DNA of 64,000 nt from DAOTXL01 sp034435455. Its GTDB lineage: Bacteria > Chloroflexota > Anaerolineae > JAAYZQ01. The notes under the pieces were generated by a model. That model made no database searches. It had not been told where the DNA came from and worked only from the letters and a program-made list of their open reading frames with translations. This document shows positions 7,150-16,299 of this stretch, piece by piece. The stretch spans positions 1 to 64,000 of the forward strand of contig DAOTXL010000080.1 in assembly GCA_034435455.1 (NCBI GenBank), in the 5' to 3' direction. The translations under genes were made by a program, and so were the position numbers. Every line of letters begins with the position of its first letter. The first letter of the stretch is position 1.

Positions 7150-9126
7150 CTACCATACCGCCACCGGCTCCCGCTCAAAGATGCCCTGGATCTGGGCGAT
7201 CAGGTCCTGGTCGGTAAAGTGGTGGCCGATGATGGCCTTGGCCAGGCAGGCTCCAACGCAGGTGCCACAGCCTTTGCACAGGGCCACGTTGACCTGGGCC
7301 TTGCCCTCCACCCGCTCGATGGCTTTGTAGGGGCAGGCCAGGATGCACTCGCCGCAGCCGGAGCACCTGTCCCGGATCACCTCGGCGACGGTGGGGTCGA
7401 TCTCGATCTCACGCTGGCTGAGGAGGACCATCGCCCGCGCCGCGGCGGCGCTGGCCTGGGCCACCGTGTCGGGGATGTCTTTGGGCCCCTGGGCGCAACC
7501 GGCCAGAAAGACGCCGGACGTGGTGGTATCCACCGGCTTGAGTTTGGGGTGGGCTTCGGTGTAAAAGCCGTCCTTGCCCACCGATACGCTAAACAGCCTG
7601 GCGATCTCCCGCGAACCCTCGGCCGGGACGATGGCCGTGAGCAACACCACCAGGTCGGCCGGCACTTCGACGTAGCAGTTCAGCAGGGTGTCCTCGCCGC
7701 GCACCAACAGCTTGCCACTGCCGGCCGGATCGGGCAGCACCTCGGCCACCTTGCCCCGGATGTAGCGGATGCCCTCGTGCTGCATCCGTTTGTAGAACTC
7801 CTCATACTCCTTGCCGCCGGTGCGCATGTCAATGTAGAACTGGTAGACCTCCCCGCCCGTTTTTTCCTTAGCCTGATGGGCATGCTTGGTACCGTACATG
7901 CAGCAGATGCGCGAACAGTACTCGTGAGCCTGCTCGTCGCGGCTGGCGATGCAGTGCAGGAACACGGTCGTCTCGGGCACGCGGCCATCGCGGGTGAGGA
8001 CCTGGCCGCCCGTCGGCCCGGCCGCGCTGACCAGCCGCTCGAACTGAAGCCCGGTGATCACATTATCGTACCGGCCATAGCCGTACCGGGCCAGCGATTC
8101 ATGGTCGGTCAGGTCGTAGCCGGTAGCCAGCACTACGGCCCCCACCTTGAGGTCTACAAACTCTTCTTTCTGGTCAAAATCAATGGCGTTGGCCTCGCAG
8201 GCCTGGACGCACTTCTGGGAACATTTGCCCCGGGTCAGGAACAGGCACGAGTTGGGGTCTATGACCGCCTTCATCGGCACGGCCTGGGCAAAGGGGATGT
8301 AGGCCGCGGCCCGCAAGCCCATCCCGGCCTCATATTCGCTATAGACCCGGTCTTGCCACACACAGGCAGCCGCGCACGCGCCACAGCCGGTGCACTTTTC
8401 GATATCCACGTAGCGCGGCTTTTTCTTAACCCGGACCTGGAAGTTGCCCACGTAGCCGTGGACCTCCACCACCTCACTGTAGCTCAGGAGCTCGATGTTG
8501 GGATGCCGACCGGCATCCATCATTTTCGGCCCCAGAATTCAAGTGGCACAGTCCAGGGTGGGGAAGGTTTTGTCCAGTTGGGCCATCCGGCCCCCGATGC
8601 TCGGCTGCCGTTCCACCAGGTAGACCTTGTAGCCGGCATCGGCCATGTCCAACGCCGCCTGGATGCCGGCGATGCCCCCGCCGACCACCAGCGCCGCCGG
8701 CTCGATGGGCGACTTGCGGGGATAGAGCGCCTGGTGCAGGTGCACCCGCTGCACGGCCCCGGCTACCAGGTCCATGGCTTTGTTGGTAGCCGCCTCACCG
8801 GCGGGATGAACCCACGATACCTGTTCGCGGATGTTGGCCATCTCCAGGTAGTAGGGGTTCAGGCCGGCGCTCTCCAACGTGCGCCGGAAGGTCGGTTCGT
8901 GCATCCGGGGCGTGCAGGCCGCGATCACCACCCGGTCCAGCCTGTACTCCTGGATGTCGTTGCGGATGAGGGCCTGGCCCGGGTCGGAGCAGGTATACCG
9001 GTTGACCCGGACCAGCGCCACATCGTCCAGCCCCCTGGCAAACTCGCCCACGGCCTCGGTATTTACCGTGGCGGCGATGTTGGAGCCGCACTGGCAAATG
9101 TATACGCCAATTCTGGGTTTGTCCAT
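7150..9126 (-). CDS. hdrA: Selenocysteine HdrA, flavin-containing electron-bifurcating subunit
   Basis: 658 residues including Sec. The UGA at 8541-8539 is residue 196, in LDCAT-Sec-ILGPKM; methanogen HdrA has Cys or Sec there, as an Fe-S ligand. The FAD fold is visible at VVGGGIAGIQAALDMADAG. Three ferredoxin motifs follow the Sec: CTGCGACAAAC, CSGCGECILAC and CKGCGTCVGAC. Without readthrough it splits into pieces of about 195 and 458 residues. The start ATG at 9126 is preferred to an upstream in-frame GTG because GAGGAAC precedes it. In the family HdrA splits electron pairs at FAD; here the partners appear to be formate dehydrogenase through MvhD and an HdrD-like protein. Confidence 0.95.
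8501..8541 (-). promoter_or_regulatory. UGA-Sec codon and SECIS hairpin of hdrA
   Basis: UGA is at 8541-8539. A perfect 7-bp stem GGAUGCC/GGCAUCC (8518-8512 with 8507-8501) carries a GGUC loop that starts 27 nt after the UGA. The loop shares GGUC with the fdhA hairpin. Confidence 0.85.
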
Positions 9127-9269
9127 GCTGGTGTTCCTCACTCAAAATCTGGCCCTGACCAAAGTCAGGAAGCTGCAAAACCTCCGAAGGCGAACCGGCG
9201 ATGCGATCCGCCGTGACATTCTCCTCTATGCCATCGTGACCGGGCCTGGGACAGGGGAGACATGGAGAC

Positions 9270-10526
9270 CTACGGTTCCCCCCACCGTTTAGGCCTGGCC
9301 GCTTTGGGCTTTTGCTCCGGCACCGCCTGGAGCTCCACCCCCGCCTGAGCATTCTGCACCGACTGCCACACCAGCTCGGTGATATCAATCGGCCGGATGC
9401 GGATGCGGGCTTTGCGCGCTCCGTCGGCCAGGGTGCGCTTGCACTGCTGGCAGGCCGAGACGATGTAGCGTGCTCCCACCTGGTCCGCCTGACGCATCCG
9501 CCGCTGAGCCACGTCCGCCGACACGTCGAGGGCGTACATGGCGATGTCCCCTCCCCCGCCACAGCACAGGCTGTCGGGGCCGGTTTGGGCCATCTCCACA
9601 AAGGTCAGGCCGGGGATGCTGCGCAGCACCTGGCGCGGCGCCTCGTAGACGCCGCTCTTGCGGCCCAGGTCGCACGGGTCGTGATAGGTCACCACATCCT
9701 GGATCGGCCCCAGCTTCAGCTTCCCCTCGTCAATCAGGCGGGCTATGAATTCGGTGGCGTGCAGGACCTCGGCCGGGAGGTCTCGCCCCAGGATTTCGGG
9801 GTAGAGGTGATGCCAGGTGTAATAGCAGGAAGGACAGGTGGTCACGATGGTTTTGGCCCCGGTCGCTTCCAGGCGAGCACAGTTGTGCTCGGCCATTTCC
9901 CTGACCCGCGCCTTGAGCCCGGCCCCGTACACCGGGTAACCGCAGCACCACTCCTCCCCCCCCAGGACGGTATAATCCACTTCGGCCTGCCCCAGAATCT
10001 GGACAAAGCTCTGAGGGATGCCATAGGTCTGCGGGAAGAGGGCCCCCACGCAACCGACAAAGTACAGCACCTCCGCCTGACGAGATTCCAGTTGCGGCGG
10101 GCGTTGGGGCAGATTTTCGCTCCAGATCAGGCGCGTCTCGTTGGGTTCGTTGGCGATGTTATGCGTCGCCTCGACGGCGGCCAGCACGTTGCTCAGGCCT
10201 CCCTGTAGGGGACCGACCTCGGCCTGGATATAGAGTTCGCGCAACTGGCGCATGGTCTCCGAGATGGGGATATCGCGTGGACAGCGCACCGTACAGCTAT
10301 AACAGGCGGTGCACATCCAGAAGGTGTTGGAGTGGAGCACTGGATCCCGTTGCCCCAATTCGACCAGGCGCCACAAAGCGCGCGGGGAATAGTCCATGGC
10401 CAAAGCGGTCGGGCAGGTCGCCGAGCAGGTGCCGCATTGATAGCACCTGGCAATGGCTTCCTGGAAAGCCAACATCTCTGCTGGAGGTTTCCCCTCCAGG
10501 CGGATCGTCATTGCTTGAGTCATCAT
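9270..10526 (-). CDS. HdrD-like (HdrC-HdrB fused) Fe-S disulfide reductase subunit
   Basis: 418 residues. The N-terminal HdrC-like part has C28-x2-C31-x2-C34-x3-C38 and a second CTACYSCTVRCP motif. The C-terminal HdrB-like part has two CCG domains (EEWCCGYP and SLCCGGGGD), which in HdrB/HdrD bind the unusual [4Fe-4S] clusters that reduce disulfides. A Pro/Lys/Arg tail follows. It is the first gene behind a strong promoter and is followed by hdrA, so it probably forms the Hdr complex in place of separate HdrB and HdrC. The disulfide substrate is unknown; the lipoyl carrier encoded nearby is a candidate. Two ATGs in tandem; the second has better spacing from GGGAGA. Confidence 0.85.
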   Translation of the reverse strand: MMTQAMTIRLEGKPPAEMLAFQEAIARCYQCGTCSATCPTALAMDYSPRALWRLVELGQRDPVLHSNTFWMCTACYSCTVRCPRDIPISETMRQLRELYIQAEVGPLQGGLSNVLAAVEATHNIANEPNETRLIWSENLPQRPPQLESRQAEVLYFVGCVGALFPQTYGIPQSFVQILGQAEVDYTVLGGEEWCCGYPVYGAGLKARVREMAEHNCARLEATGAKTIVTTCPSCYYTWHHLYPEILGRDLPAEVLHATEFIARLIDEGKLKLGPIQDVVTYHDPCDLGRKSGVYEAPRQVLRSIPGLTFVEMAQTGPDSLCCGGGGDIAMYALDVSADVAQRRMRQADQVGARYIVSACQQCKRTLADGARKARIRIRPIDITELVWQSVQNAQAGVELQAVPEQKPKAARPKRWGEP

Positions 10527-10642
10527 TCTCCCTTTCTATGACAAAAAGGGTGATTGAGGCGGCGTGCCTCTCTTTACACCTGAGCCCGCCTGCCCTCCTG
10601 CTCTGCAGGCGGCCCTGCCAGCCCCATCATCGCCCCTCCCTT

Positions 10643-10671
10643 ATCATAAAGGAGAGGCGGTCTGTTGTCAA
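10643..10671 (-). promoter_or_regulatory. Promoter of the hdrD-hdrA-mvhD-fdhA operon
   Basis: On the minus strand TTGACA, 17-nt spacer, TATGAT, about 110 nt before the HdrD start. It lies in the gap after the formate channel gene, so the selenoprotein half can be transcribed alone. Confidence 0.75.
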
Positions 10672-10713
10672 AAAAGGCCCACGGCCATACCTCTGGTCGC
10701 TCCTGGCCCGATG

Positions 10714-10749
10714 GGGGCATGGCAGCCCCCCACGTCCCTGCCATGCCCC
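10714..10749. terminator. Hairpin after the formate channel gene
   Basis: A 12-bp perfect inverted repeat, GGGGCATGGCAG with its complement, and a 12-nt loop, 18 nt past the channel's stop. No T-run follows, so it may pause or protect the RNA rather than terminate fully. Confidence 0.5.
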
Positions 10750-10766
10750 TAGAACAGACCGCTCTG

Positions 10767-12035
10767 TTACTTGATAAAGCGCCGGATGGTGTTGAGCAGA
10801 TGCTCAGGCTGGACCGGCTTGCTGATCCAGGCATCGGCCGGGATGTGCAGATCGTCCGGCAGGGCTTCCTTGTACTGGGTGCTGTCAATGCTGGAGATCA
10901 TGATCACCGGCAGCGCCTTGAGGGCAGGATCGGCGGCCATCTTTTTGGCTACCCCGACCCCTTCCAGCGGCGTGGCCATCATCACGTCGAGCAGGACCAG
11001 GTCGGGCTTTTGTTTCTTCATGGCGGCCAACGCCTCATCGCCATTGGCCGCCGAAGCAACCTTGTAGCCCTCCTTGCTGAGGATCGTGCGCGTGATCTCG
11101 ACAAAGTCGGGATCATCGTCCACGACCAGGATGTGGACCGCCGCCTCTTTGGCGACCTCGACCACTTTCTGGGGCCGCAGGTAGACAAACCAGTAGGCCA
11201 GGCCGACAAAGCCGGCCCCGCCGATGATGTTGCCGATGGTCACCGGCAGCAGGTTCTTGAACAAGAAGGCCCCCCAGGTCAGGTTGGCGAGTTTGTCCGG
11301 CGTGAGGCCGGCATCGGCCACAGCCTTCAACTGCCAGAAGGAATCGGGGGCCAGGTCTTTGATCAGCAGGCCGATAGGGATAAAGTACATGTTGGCGATG
11401 CTGTGCTCAAAGCCGGCCGCCACAAAGGCGGAGATGGGGAAGATGATCGACAGGATCTTGTCGGTGGTGGACCGGGCCGAGGCACAGAGCCACACGGCCA
11501 GACAGACCAGGGCGTTGCACATGATGCCCAGGCAAAGGGCCTGAAGAAAGTCCAGGCTGCACTTGGCGTTGGCAATATTCATGGCCGTGACACCGATCGC
11601 CCCGCCTGAGAAGGTGTACTGCTTGCTCAGGAACATGACCACAGCCGTCAAGATCGAGCCGACCAGGTTGCCGATGTAGACGATCACCCAGTTCCGTAGC
11701 AGTTGGGCGAGGGTCACCCGGCGGCTGGCAAAGGCCATGATGATCAGGTTGTTGCCGGTGAACAGTTCGGCCCCGGCCACGACGACGGCGATAAGGCCGA
11801 GGCAGAAGACCAGGCCGCCCAGCAAACGCTGGATCCCATACGCGACGCCCGCCGAAGCCAGACCGGTCAGCACGGTCGTACAAAAGATCGCCCCGGTGCC
11901 GATAAAGGCTCCGGCCAGAATGGCCAGGGCAAACATGGTATCGGCCCGCAGTTTGGCCTTGGTGACACCCACATCCTCCATCTTGGATGCCATTTTAGCA
12001 GGTGGCAAGGCGTCAATCTGAATTTCATTCGCCAT
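10767..12035 (-). CDS. Formate/nitrite channel (FNT) fused to a receiver domain
   Basis: 422 residues. Residues about 1-290 are an FNT channel: six hydrophobic helices with typical motifs AGAELFTGNN and FVAAGFEHSIANMYFIP. A receiver domain follows from VHILVVDDDPDFVE to the end, with the acidic triad, phospho-acceptor Asp in VLLDVMM and the conserved Lys in SKPVQ. FNT channels normally end after the sixth helix, so this fusion is unusual. The receiver is closely similar to the one on the Lrp-type regulator at 18000-18848. Next to formate dehydrogenase, formate is the likely substrate. No histidine kinase is encoded in the window. GGAGG precedes the ATG. Confidence 0.9.
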   Translation of the reverse strand: MANEIQIDALPPAKMASKMEDVGVTKAKLRADTMFALAILAGAFIGTGAIFCTTVLTGLASAGVAYGIQRLLGGLVFCLGLIAVVVAGAELFTGNNLIIMAFASRRVTLAQLLRNWVIVYIGNLVGSILTAVVMFLSKQYTFSGGAIGVTAMNIANAKCSLDFLQALCLGIMCNALVCLAVWLCASARSTTDKILSIIFPISAFVAAGFEHSIANMYFIPIGLLIKDLAPDSFWQLKAVADAGLTPDKLANLTWGAFLFKNLLPVTIGNIIGGAGFVGLAYWFVYLRPQKVVEVAKEAAVHILVVDDDPDFVEITRTILSKEGYKVASAANGDEALAAMKKQKPDLVLLDVMMATPLEGVGVAKKMAADPALKALPVIMISSIDSTQYKEALPDDLHIPADAWISKPVQPEHLLNTIRRFIK

Positions 12036-12062
12036 TGTTTTTGTTCCTCCTTGAACGTTAGA

Positions 12063-13100
12063 TTAGCTCAACACCCGGACAAAATCGGCCGGGGTTATGC
12101 CTGGACTCTGAATGCCATGCTCCTTGTAAAAACGGGCAATGGCCCCTTCGGCTTCGGCCAGCCGCACCCCCACCAACGCCGCCTCCAGGTCGGCCAGCCG
12201 ATGGGCAGGGTAGAAGAAAAAGTCGCCAGACAGGGACAGGCCGGCAATGACCCCTTCTCGCTCCTCCACCGTGGCCCGGATGAGGCCGCCGGGGGCCTTG
12301 TACATCTTGTGCCGCACCTGTACCCCGGCGCGGATGGTCACCGCCCGTCCCTCTTGAGGACGGCCCCGGCGGTACAGCCACTCGTCGGTCAACATCGTCT
12401 CGGCCAGGGCATCGGTCTGGGCGCGCCACCCGGCGTCTATCTCTGTCTCTACCTCCAGCGGACCCAGCACCTCGATGAACTTTTCGGCCAGCAGGTTCCA
12501 CAGCTCGTCGCGGGGTGGGGCGTAGCCCAATTCACGGCGGATGGTGGACAGATTGTCATAGAGGGTCTTGTACACCTTATCGCGGAACTTTTCGTCGGGC
12601 ACCTTCAGGACACGGACCATCATCTCATAGTTGAAATCCACGATCAGGTTGCCGACCAGGATGTAGTAATCCCCGATCTCGGCCGCACCGTTGCCGGAAA
12701 CCTTGCGCCCATTGGCCACGATGTCGTTGACCGGGCGGTATTCGGCCGGGATGCCCAGGGCGCGGTAGGCCTGGATGGGAGCTTCCAGGAACTTGCGGTA
12801 GAACGCCTCCCATCCGGCCGGCACCAGAGGGTTATCCTTGTGGATGATCAACTGGTAGAACAGTTGCTCGCCATCCAGGTAGACGGCTCCCCCGCCCACC
12901 TCGCGGCGAAAGACCGGGATGCCTTCCTGCCGGCACCTCTCCAGGTCCACCTCCTGCTCCGCATCCTGAAAGTAGCCGATGCAGACATAGGGCGAACCGG
13001 GCGACAACAGGTTGAGTCCTTCCCGGCCCAGGCGCGGCAAAGCGTGATACAAGAGCTGGGAGTCCTGCCAGCTCACCGTACCCAGGCGATACAGTTTCAT
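12063..13100 (-). CDS. lplA: Lipoate-protein ligase A
   Basis: 345 residues from the ATG at 13100, with GGAG 9 nt upstream. The family motifs RREVGGGAVYLD (ATP/lipoate loop) and NDIVANGRKVSGNG are present, and the length includes the C-terminal accessory domain. It should activate lipoate with ATP and attach it to a Lys of a carrier protein. The gene directly upstream encodes a GcvH-like lipoyl carrier, so this is probably its dedicated ligase. No lipoate synthase is seen here. Confidence 0.9.
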   Translation of the reverse strand: MKLYRLGTVSWQDSQLLYHALPRLGREGLNLLSPGSPYVCIGYFQDAEQEVDLERCRQEGIPVFRREVGGGAVYLDGEQLFYQLIIHKDNPLVPAGWEAFYRKFLEAPIQAYRALGIPAEYRPVNDIVANGRKVSGNGAAEIGDYYILVGNLIVDFNYEMMVRVLKVPDEKFRDKVYKTLYDNLSTIRRELGYAPPRDELWNLLAEKFIEVLGPLEVETEIDAGWRAQTDALAETMLTDEWLYRRGRPQEGRAVTIRAGVQVRHKMYKAPGGLIRATVEEREGVIAGLSLSGDFFFYPAHRLADLEAALVGVRLAEAEGAIARFYKEHGIQSPGITPADFVRVLS

Positions 13101-13160
13101 TTGCTTTCTCCAGAAAGGGGGAGGAGAACCACCTTTGGCCCTCATCCCGGTCGGTAGCCG

Positions 13161-13577
13161 CTACTTGCCATACCTGGCCCGCTCGGCGGCGATGAACTCG
13201 GCAAACTCTGGATCGGAGGCCTTCATCAGGCCCGTCGGCTCAGCGGCCAGCTCCACCCTGGCAAACCAGCCGGCGCCGTACGGGTCGTTGTTGATGACGG
13301 TGGCTTCCCACTCGATCTCTTCGTTGGCCTCGATGATCTTGCCGCTGACAATGGCCTTGATCCGGCCCACCCACTTGCCCGACTCCAGGGACATGAACGG
13401 CTCGCCCTGCTTGAGCTCGCGGCCCACGCGCGGCACCTCGGCATAGACCACCTCGCCCGCCAGGCTCTGGCCGAAATCGGTCATGCCGATGGTGGCCACA
13501 TTCCCCTCGATGCGCACCCAGTTATGCTCCCTGTCATAGAGCAGGTCATCCGGAAATTCATACTTGTCGATCTTCAT
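13161..13577 (-). CDS. GcvH-like lipoyl carrier protein
   Basis: 138 residues with the barrel-sandwich lipoyl fold of the glycine cleavage H protein. The lipoyl-lysine is in LESGKWVGRIKAIVSG and the family NNDPYGAGWF motif follows. No other glycine cleavage gene is present; neighbours are lipoate ligase and HdrD-like proteins. That arrangement recalls the lipoate-binding proteins of sulfur-oxidising Hdr-like (sHdr) systems, but no sulfurtransferase is here. A dithiol/disulfide carrier for the Hdr enzymes is the likelier role (inference). GGGGGG serves as the ribosome site. Confidence 0.8.
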   Translation of the reverse strand: MKIDKYEFPDDLLYDREHNWVRIEGNVATIGMTDFGQSLAGEVVYAEVPRVGRELKQGEPFMSLESGKWVGRIKAIVSGKIIEANEEIEWEATVINNDPYGAGWFARVELAAEPTGLMKASDPEFAEFIAAERARYGK

Positions 13578-13586
13578 CTTTCCCCC

Positions 13587-13619
13587 CTTACGTTTTACGT
13601 TTTACTTTTTACGTTTTAC
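13587..13619. repeat. Short TTTTACG tandem repeat
   Basis: About four imperfect TACGTTT / TACTTTT units in the 47-nt gap between the HdrD-like gene and the lipoyl carrier. On the minus strand it is an A-rich leader just before the carrier gene. Confidence 0.65.
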
Positions 13620-13624
13620 TCCCA

Positions 13625-14836
13625 CTACTGAACAGACTCCCACAACAGCTCGCTGACATCCAGTGTGCGGATTCGGACCTTTTCTTTGCGCGCGGCGCCC
13701 AGGAGCGTGCGCTTGCACTGCTGGCAGGCGGTGATGATCAGTTCGGCGCCGGTCTCCTGGGCCTGGGCCAGGCGGCGGCGGGCCACTGCCCCGGACGTCT
13801 CGGCATCGGCCATCTCCACATCGCCGCCCCCGCCGCAACACAGGGCGTACTGACGGTTATCCCGCATCTCGACCAGTTCGATGCCGGGGATAGCCTGGAT
13901 GATCTGGCGCGGCTCGTCATAGATGCCGCTGGTGCGCCCCAGGTCGCAGGGGTCATGATAGGTCACCTTTTTGGCCACCGGTTTGAACTGGAACGCGCCC
14001 GATTTGACCAGATCGGCCAGGAACTCGGTTTCGTGCTGCACCGCAAAGCCCAACGGCTCGCCCAGCAGGCGGGGGTATTCATGTTTCCAGGTGTGGTAGC
14101 AGGAGGGACAGGCCGCCACCAGCGTTTGGGCCTTCAGGGCCCGCACCGCCTGGACGTTGTGGTACATCAGGTCGCGGGCATGTTTGCCCATGCCGGCGAT
14201 CACCAGCGGAAAGCCACAGCACCATTCCTCGCCGCCCAGGGTGGTAAAATCAACGCCGGCCCTGTCCAGGAGGGCCACCAGGCTCTGGGGCACGCTGTAG
14301 ACCATCGGGTAAAAGGCAGCCACACAGCCCATGAAATAGACGACCTGGGCGTTCTGTTTGCGGTCCAACCCGGCCGGCACCGTGGCCAGGTTGGCCGTCC
14401 AGCCCAGGCGGTTCTGATTGGGGTCGCCGGAGATGTTATAGTTCGCCGTGACCGTATCCCGCAGCCGGTTCATCAGCGCCGGGTGCAGCCCCAGTTCCAC
14501 CAACTGCTCGCGCATGGCGATCCACAGCGGCCGCATCTCGATGCCCACCGGGCAGACCTGATAGCAGCGGGCGCACAGTGTGCAATCGTACACCCCCTGG
14601 GCAAAGAGGGCCAGTTCCTCGTCGGTAACCGGCTTGCGCCGCAGCAGCCGGGCGAGCAGGCCATCCCGCCGCAGAAAGCTGCGCAACGAATCGATCTTTT
14701 TGAACGGCGTGATCGCTTCTAACGTCCCCTTTTCGGCGAAGGTCGGGCACCACAGCCGGCACTCGCCGCAGCGGGTGCAGGCATCCAATTCGATCAACTG
14801 GCGTACCGTGAAGAACGAAGGGTCTATCTTGGCCAT
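13625..14836 (-). CDS. HdrD/DsrK-like Fe-S protein of a membrane complex
   Basis: 403 residues from the ATG at 14836, which overlaps the upstream stop as TGATG. It has CTRCGECRLWC and CTLCARCYQVC ferredoxin motifs, then EEWCCGFP and CCGGGGD CCG motifs. It is a paralogue of the protein at 9270-10526 but lacks the basic tail. Translational coupling to a NarI-like cytochrome makes it look like the cytoplasmic arm of a DsrMK- or Tmc-type complex. It would exchange electrons between a cytoplasmic dithiol (possibly the lipoyl carrier) and membrane hemes. A longer upstream reading frame exists but begins inside the cytochrome gene. Confidence 0.85.
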   Translation of the reverse strand: MAKIDPSFFTVRQLIELDACTRCGECRLWCPTFAEKGTLEAITPFKKIDSLRSFLRRDGLLARLLRRKPVTDEELALFAQGVYDCTLCARCYQVCPVGIEMRPLWIAMREQLVELGLHPALMNRLRDTVTANYNISGDPNQNRLGWTANLATVPAGLDRKQNAQVVYFMGCVAAFYPMVYSVPQSLVALLDRAGVDFTTLGGEEWCCGFPLVIAGMGKHARDLMYHNVQAVRALKAQTLVAACPSCYHTWKHEYPRLLGEPLGFAVQHETEFLADLVKSGAFQFKPVAKKVTYHDPCDLGRTSGIYDEPRQIIQAIPGIELVEMRDNRQYALCCGGGGDVEMADAETSGAVARRRLAQAQETGAELIITACQQCKRTLLGAARKEKVRIRTLDVSELLWESVQ

Positions 14837-16299
14837 CAGTGACTTCCCTTTCTGGCAGCATCCAGGCTGGCGATGAAGGGGCCGGCCAGGAGATGCATGA
14901 ATTTGCTGAACGGCAGATAGGCAAAGAAGGCGACGACCAGCCAGGCGTGCAGGTACCACAGCACCGGGTAGATCGAGGTCCAGGCCAGGTTCAGCCAGCG
15001 CAGCAGCGCCGCCACGCCATAGCCCAGGAAGGAGTAGACGGCCGCTGCCGGCGGGGTACCGGCGCTCAACAGACGCACCCCCTCGGTGACAATGCCCAAC
15101 AGGAGGATCGCGCCCAGCAGGGCGATGGCAACCCTGTCCTGGGTGAAGGTCAGCAACCGGCGGTCGCGCAGCACAAAACGCCGGAACAGGGCCAGGAGGA
15201 CGCCCAAAATCATCAACGCCGCCAGGAAATCGTAGGCAAAGGCTACGCCCGGCGCATCCTTGTTCGACAGGGTTTGCGTCCAGGCAGCGGAGGGCCACAG
15301 GGCCTGGCCCAGCCAGGTGAGCAGCCCCAAGAGAAAGCGGGCCAGGAAAGGCAGGTAGATCAGCGTGTGCATGGCCCAGCGGCCCACACTCTCCCGCAGG
15401 ACACGCCGCAAAAAGATGCCGTCGGCGATGGCTGCCCCCAGGAAGCGGAAGAACCGCCTGGAGAAGAGAAAGCGGGTCGCATCGGCGGCGAGGTAGTTGA
15501 GTTTTTCCATAGGGGTAAGGCCGGGGTGACCGGGGATCGTCCCCCGCAGGTAGAGGGAAACGTTCCAGACCATACCCACCCCCAGGACCAGCAGGCCGAG
15601 GAGGGAGCCATAGTCGGTCTTGACCGGGGTGGGATCGAGCAGGGCCACGCTGACCGTCGGCGAAGCGTCATGGCAGGCCATGCACAGCACGCTGCGGGCG
15701 GGCAGGGCCGCTGCCGGCGCCCCCACCTGATTGCCTGAGGTGTGGCACCTGGTGCAATCGGCCTCGCGGACGACGGTGTGATCGGTGCGGTCCAGGGGAG
15801 CACCTGTGGCATCCACCTCGGCCAGCACCACCCGGCCCGTGGCGGCATCCCTGATCACCGGCAGGTCGGGCCGGTGGCAGGCGGCGCAGTCGGTGCTGAC
15901 ATGCGGCGCGCCCATGTTGACATGGCTCAGGAGGGCCGAATGACAGTCGGCGCAGGCGACGGCCCGGTCGGCGCGGTGTGGATTGCGAGCCAGGTCGCTG
16001 TGACAGGCCACACAGGCGATCCCACCGTGGAGACTGCCCCGGTAGCGATCGGGGTCCAGGTGCACGGGGGTGCGTCCGGTGCTTGCCCACCCGTCCACCT
16101 GAGGGTCGGCGTGGCAGTCCAGACAGAAGGCAATGTTGGCCTGGCTGCCCTCGACGCCGTTCAGATTGGGTTGGCGGTGGCAGGCAAAACAGCTTTGCGA
16201 GCCGTTGCCTGGATCCTGGGCCAGCGCCACCGGCGCCACCGCCAATCCGATCAGGACGGCCAGAAGGACCATTGCAAGATGGGAATGTCGGTGCATCAT
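14836..16299 (-). CDS. Seven-heme cytochrome c fused to a NarI-like membrane domain
   Basis: 487 residues. A signal peptide (to about residue 28) is followed by seven CxxCH motifs: CFACH, CLDCH, CVACH, CADCH, CAACH, CTRCH and CMACH. A first membrane helix lies near residue 240, and four or five further helices resemble the b-type cytochrome domain of NarI/DsrM/HmcC. The multiheme part should face outside and the C-terminus pairs with the HdrD-like protein encoded next. The start overlaps the cytochrome b gene by 4 nt. Joining both parts in one chain is unusual; DsrM/DsrJ or TmcA/TmcC are usually separate. Confidence 0.85.
   Translation of the reverse strand: MMHRHSHLAMVLLAVLIGLAVAPVALAQDPGNGSQSCFACHRQPNLNGVEGSQANIAFCLDCHADPQVDGWASTGRTPVHLDPDRYRGSLHGGIACVACHSDLARNPHRADRAVACADCHSALLSHVNMGAPHVSTDCAACHRPDLPVIRDAATGRVVLAEVDATGAPLDRTDHTVVREADCTRCHTSGNQVGAPAAALPARSVLCMACHDASPTVSVALLDPTPVKTDYGSLLGLLVLGVGMVWNVSLYLRGTIPGHPGLTPMEKLNYLAADATRFLFSRRFFRFLGAAIADGIFLRRVLRESVGRWAMHTLIYLPFLARFLLGLLTWLGQALWPSAAWTQTLSNKDAPGVAFAYDFLAALMILGVLLALFRRFVLRDRRLLTFTQDRVAIALLGAILLLGIVTEGVRLLSAGTPPAAAVYSFLGYGVAALLRWLNLAWTSIYPVLWYLHAWLVVAFFAYLPFSKFMHLLAGPFIASLDAARKGSH

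Noticed and set aside
3054..9126. Reading the UGA-interrupted genes as pseudogenes or frameshifts
   Set aside because: Frame is unbroken on either side, each UGA sits at the known Cys/Sec position, each is followed by a hairpin, and three coincidences in one operon are not credible.
6355..9216. A very long plus-strand open frame (about 950 codons) opposite hdrA and mvhD
   Set aside because: It is antisense to three conserved genes, has no family motif, and arises from high GC content; the minus-strand proteins have clear cofactor motifs.
13161..13577. Assigning the GcvH-like protein to glycine cleavage
   Set aside because: No P, T or L protein genes are nearby, and the neighbours are Hdr and lipoate ligase genes. 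Not fully excluded.
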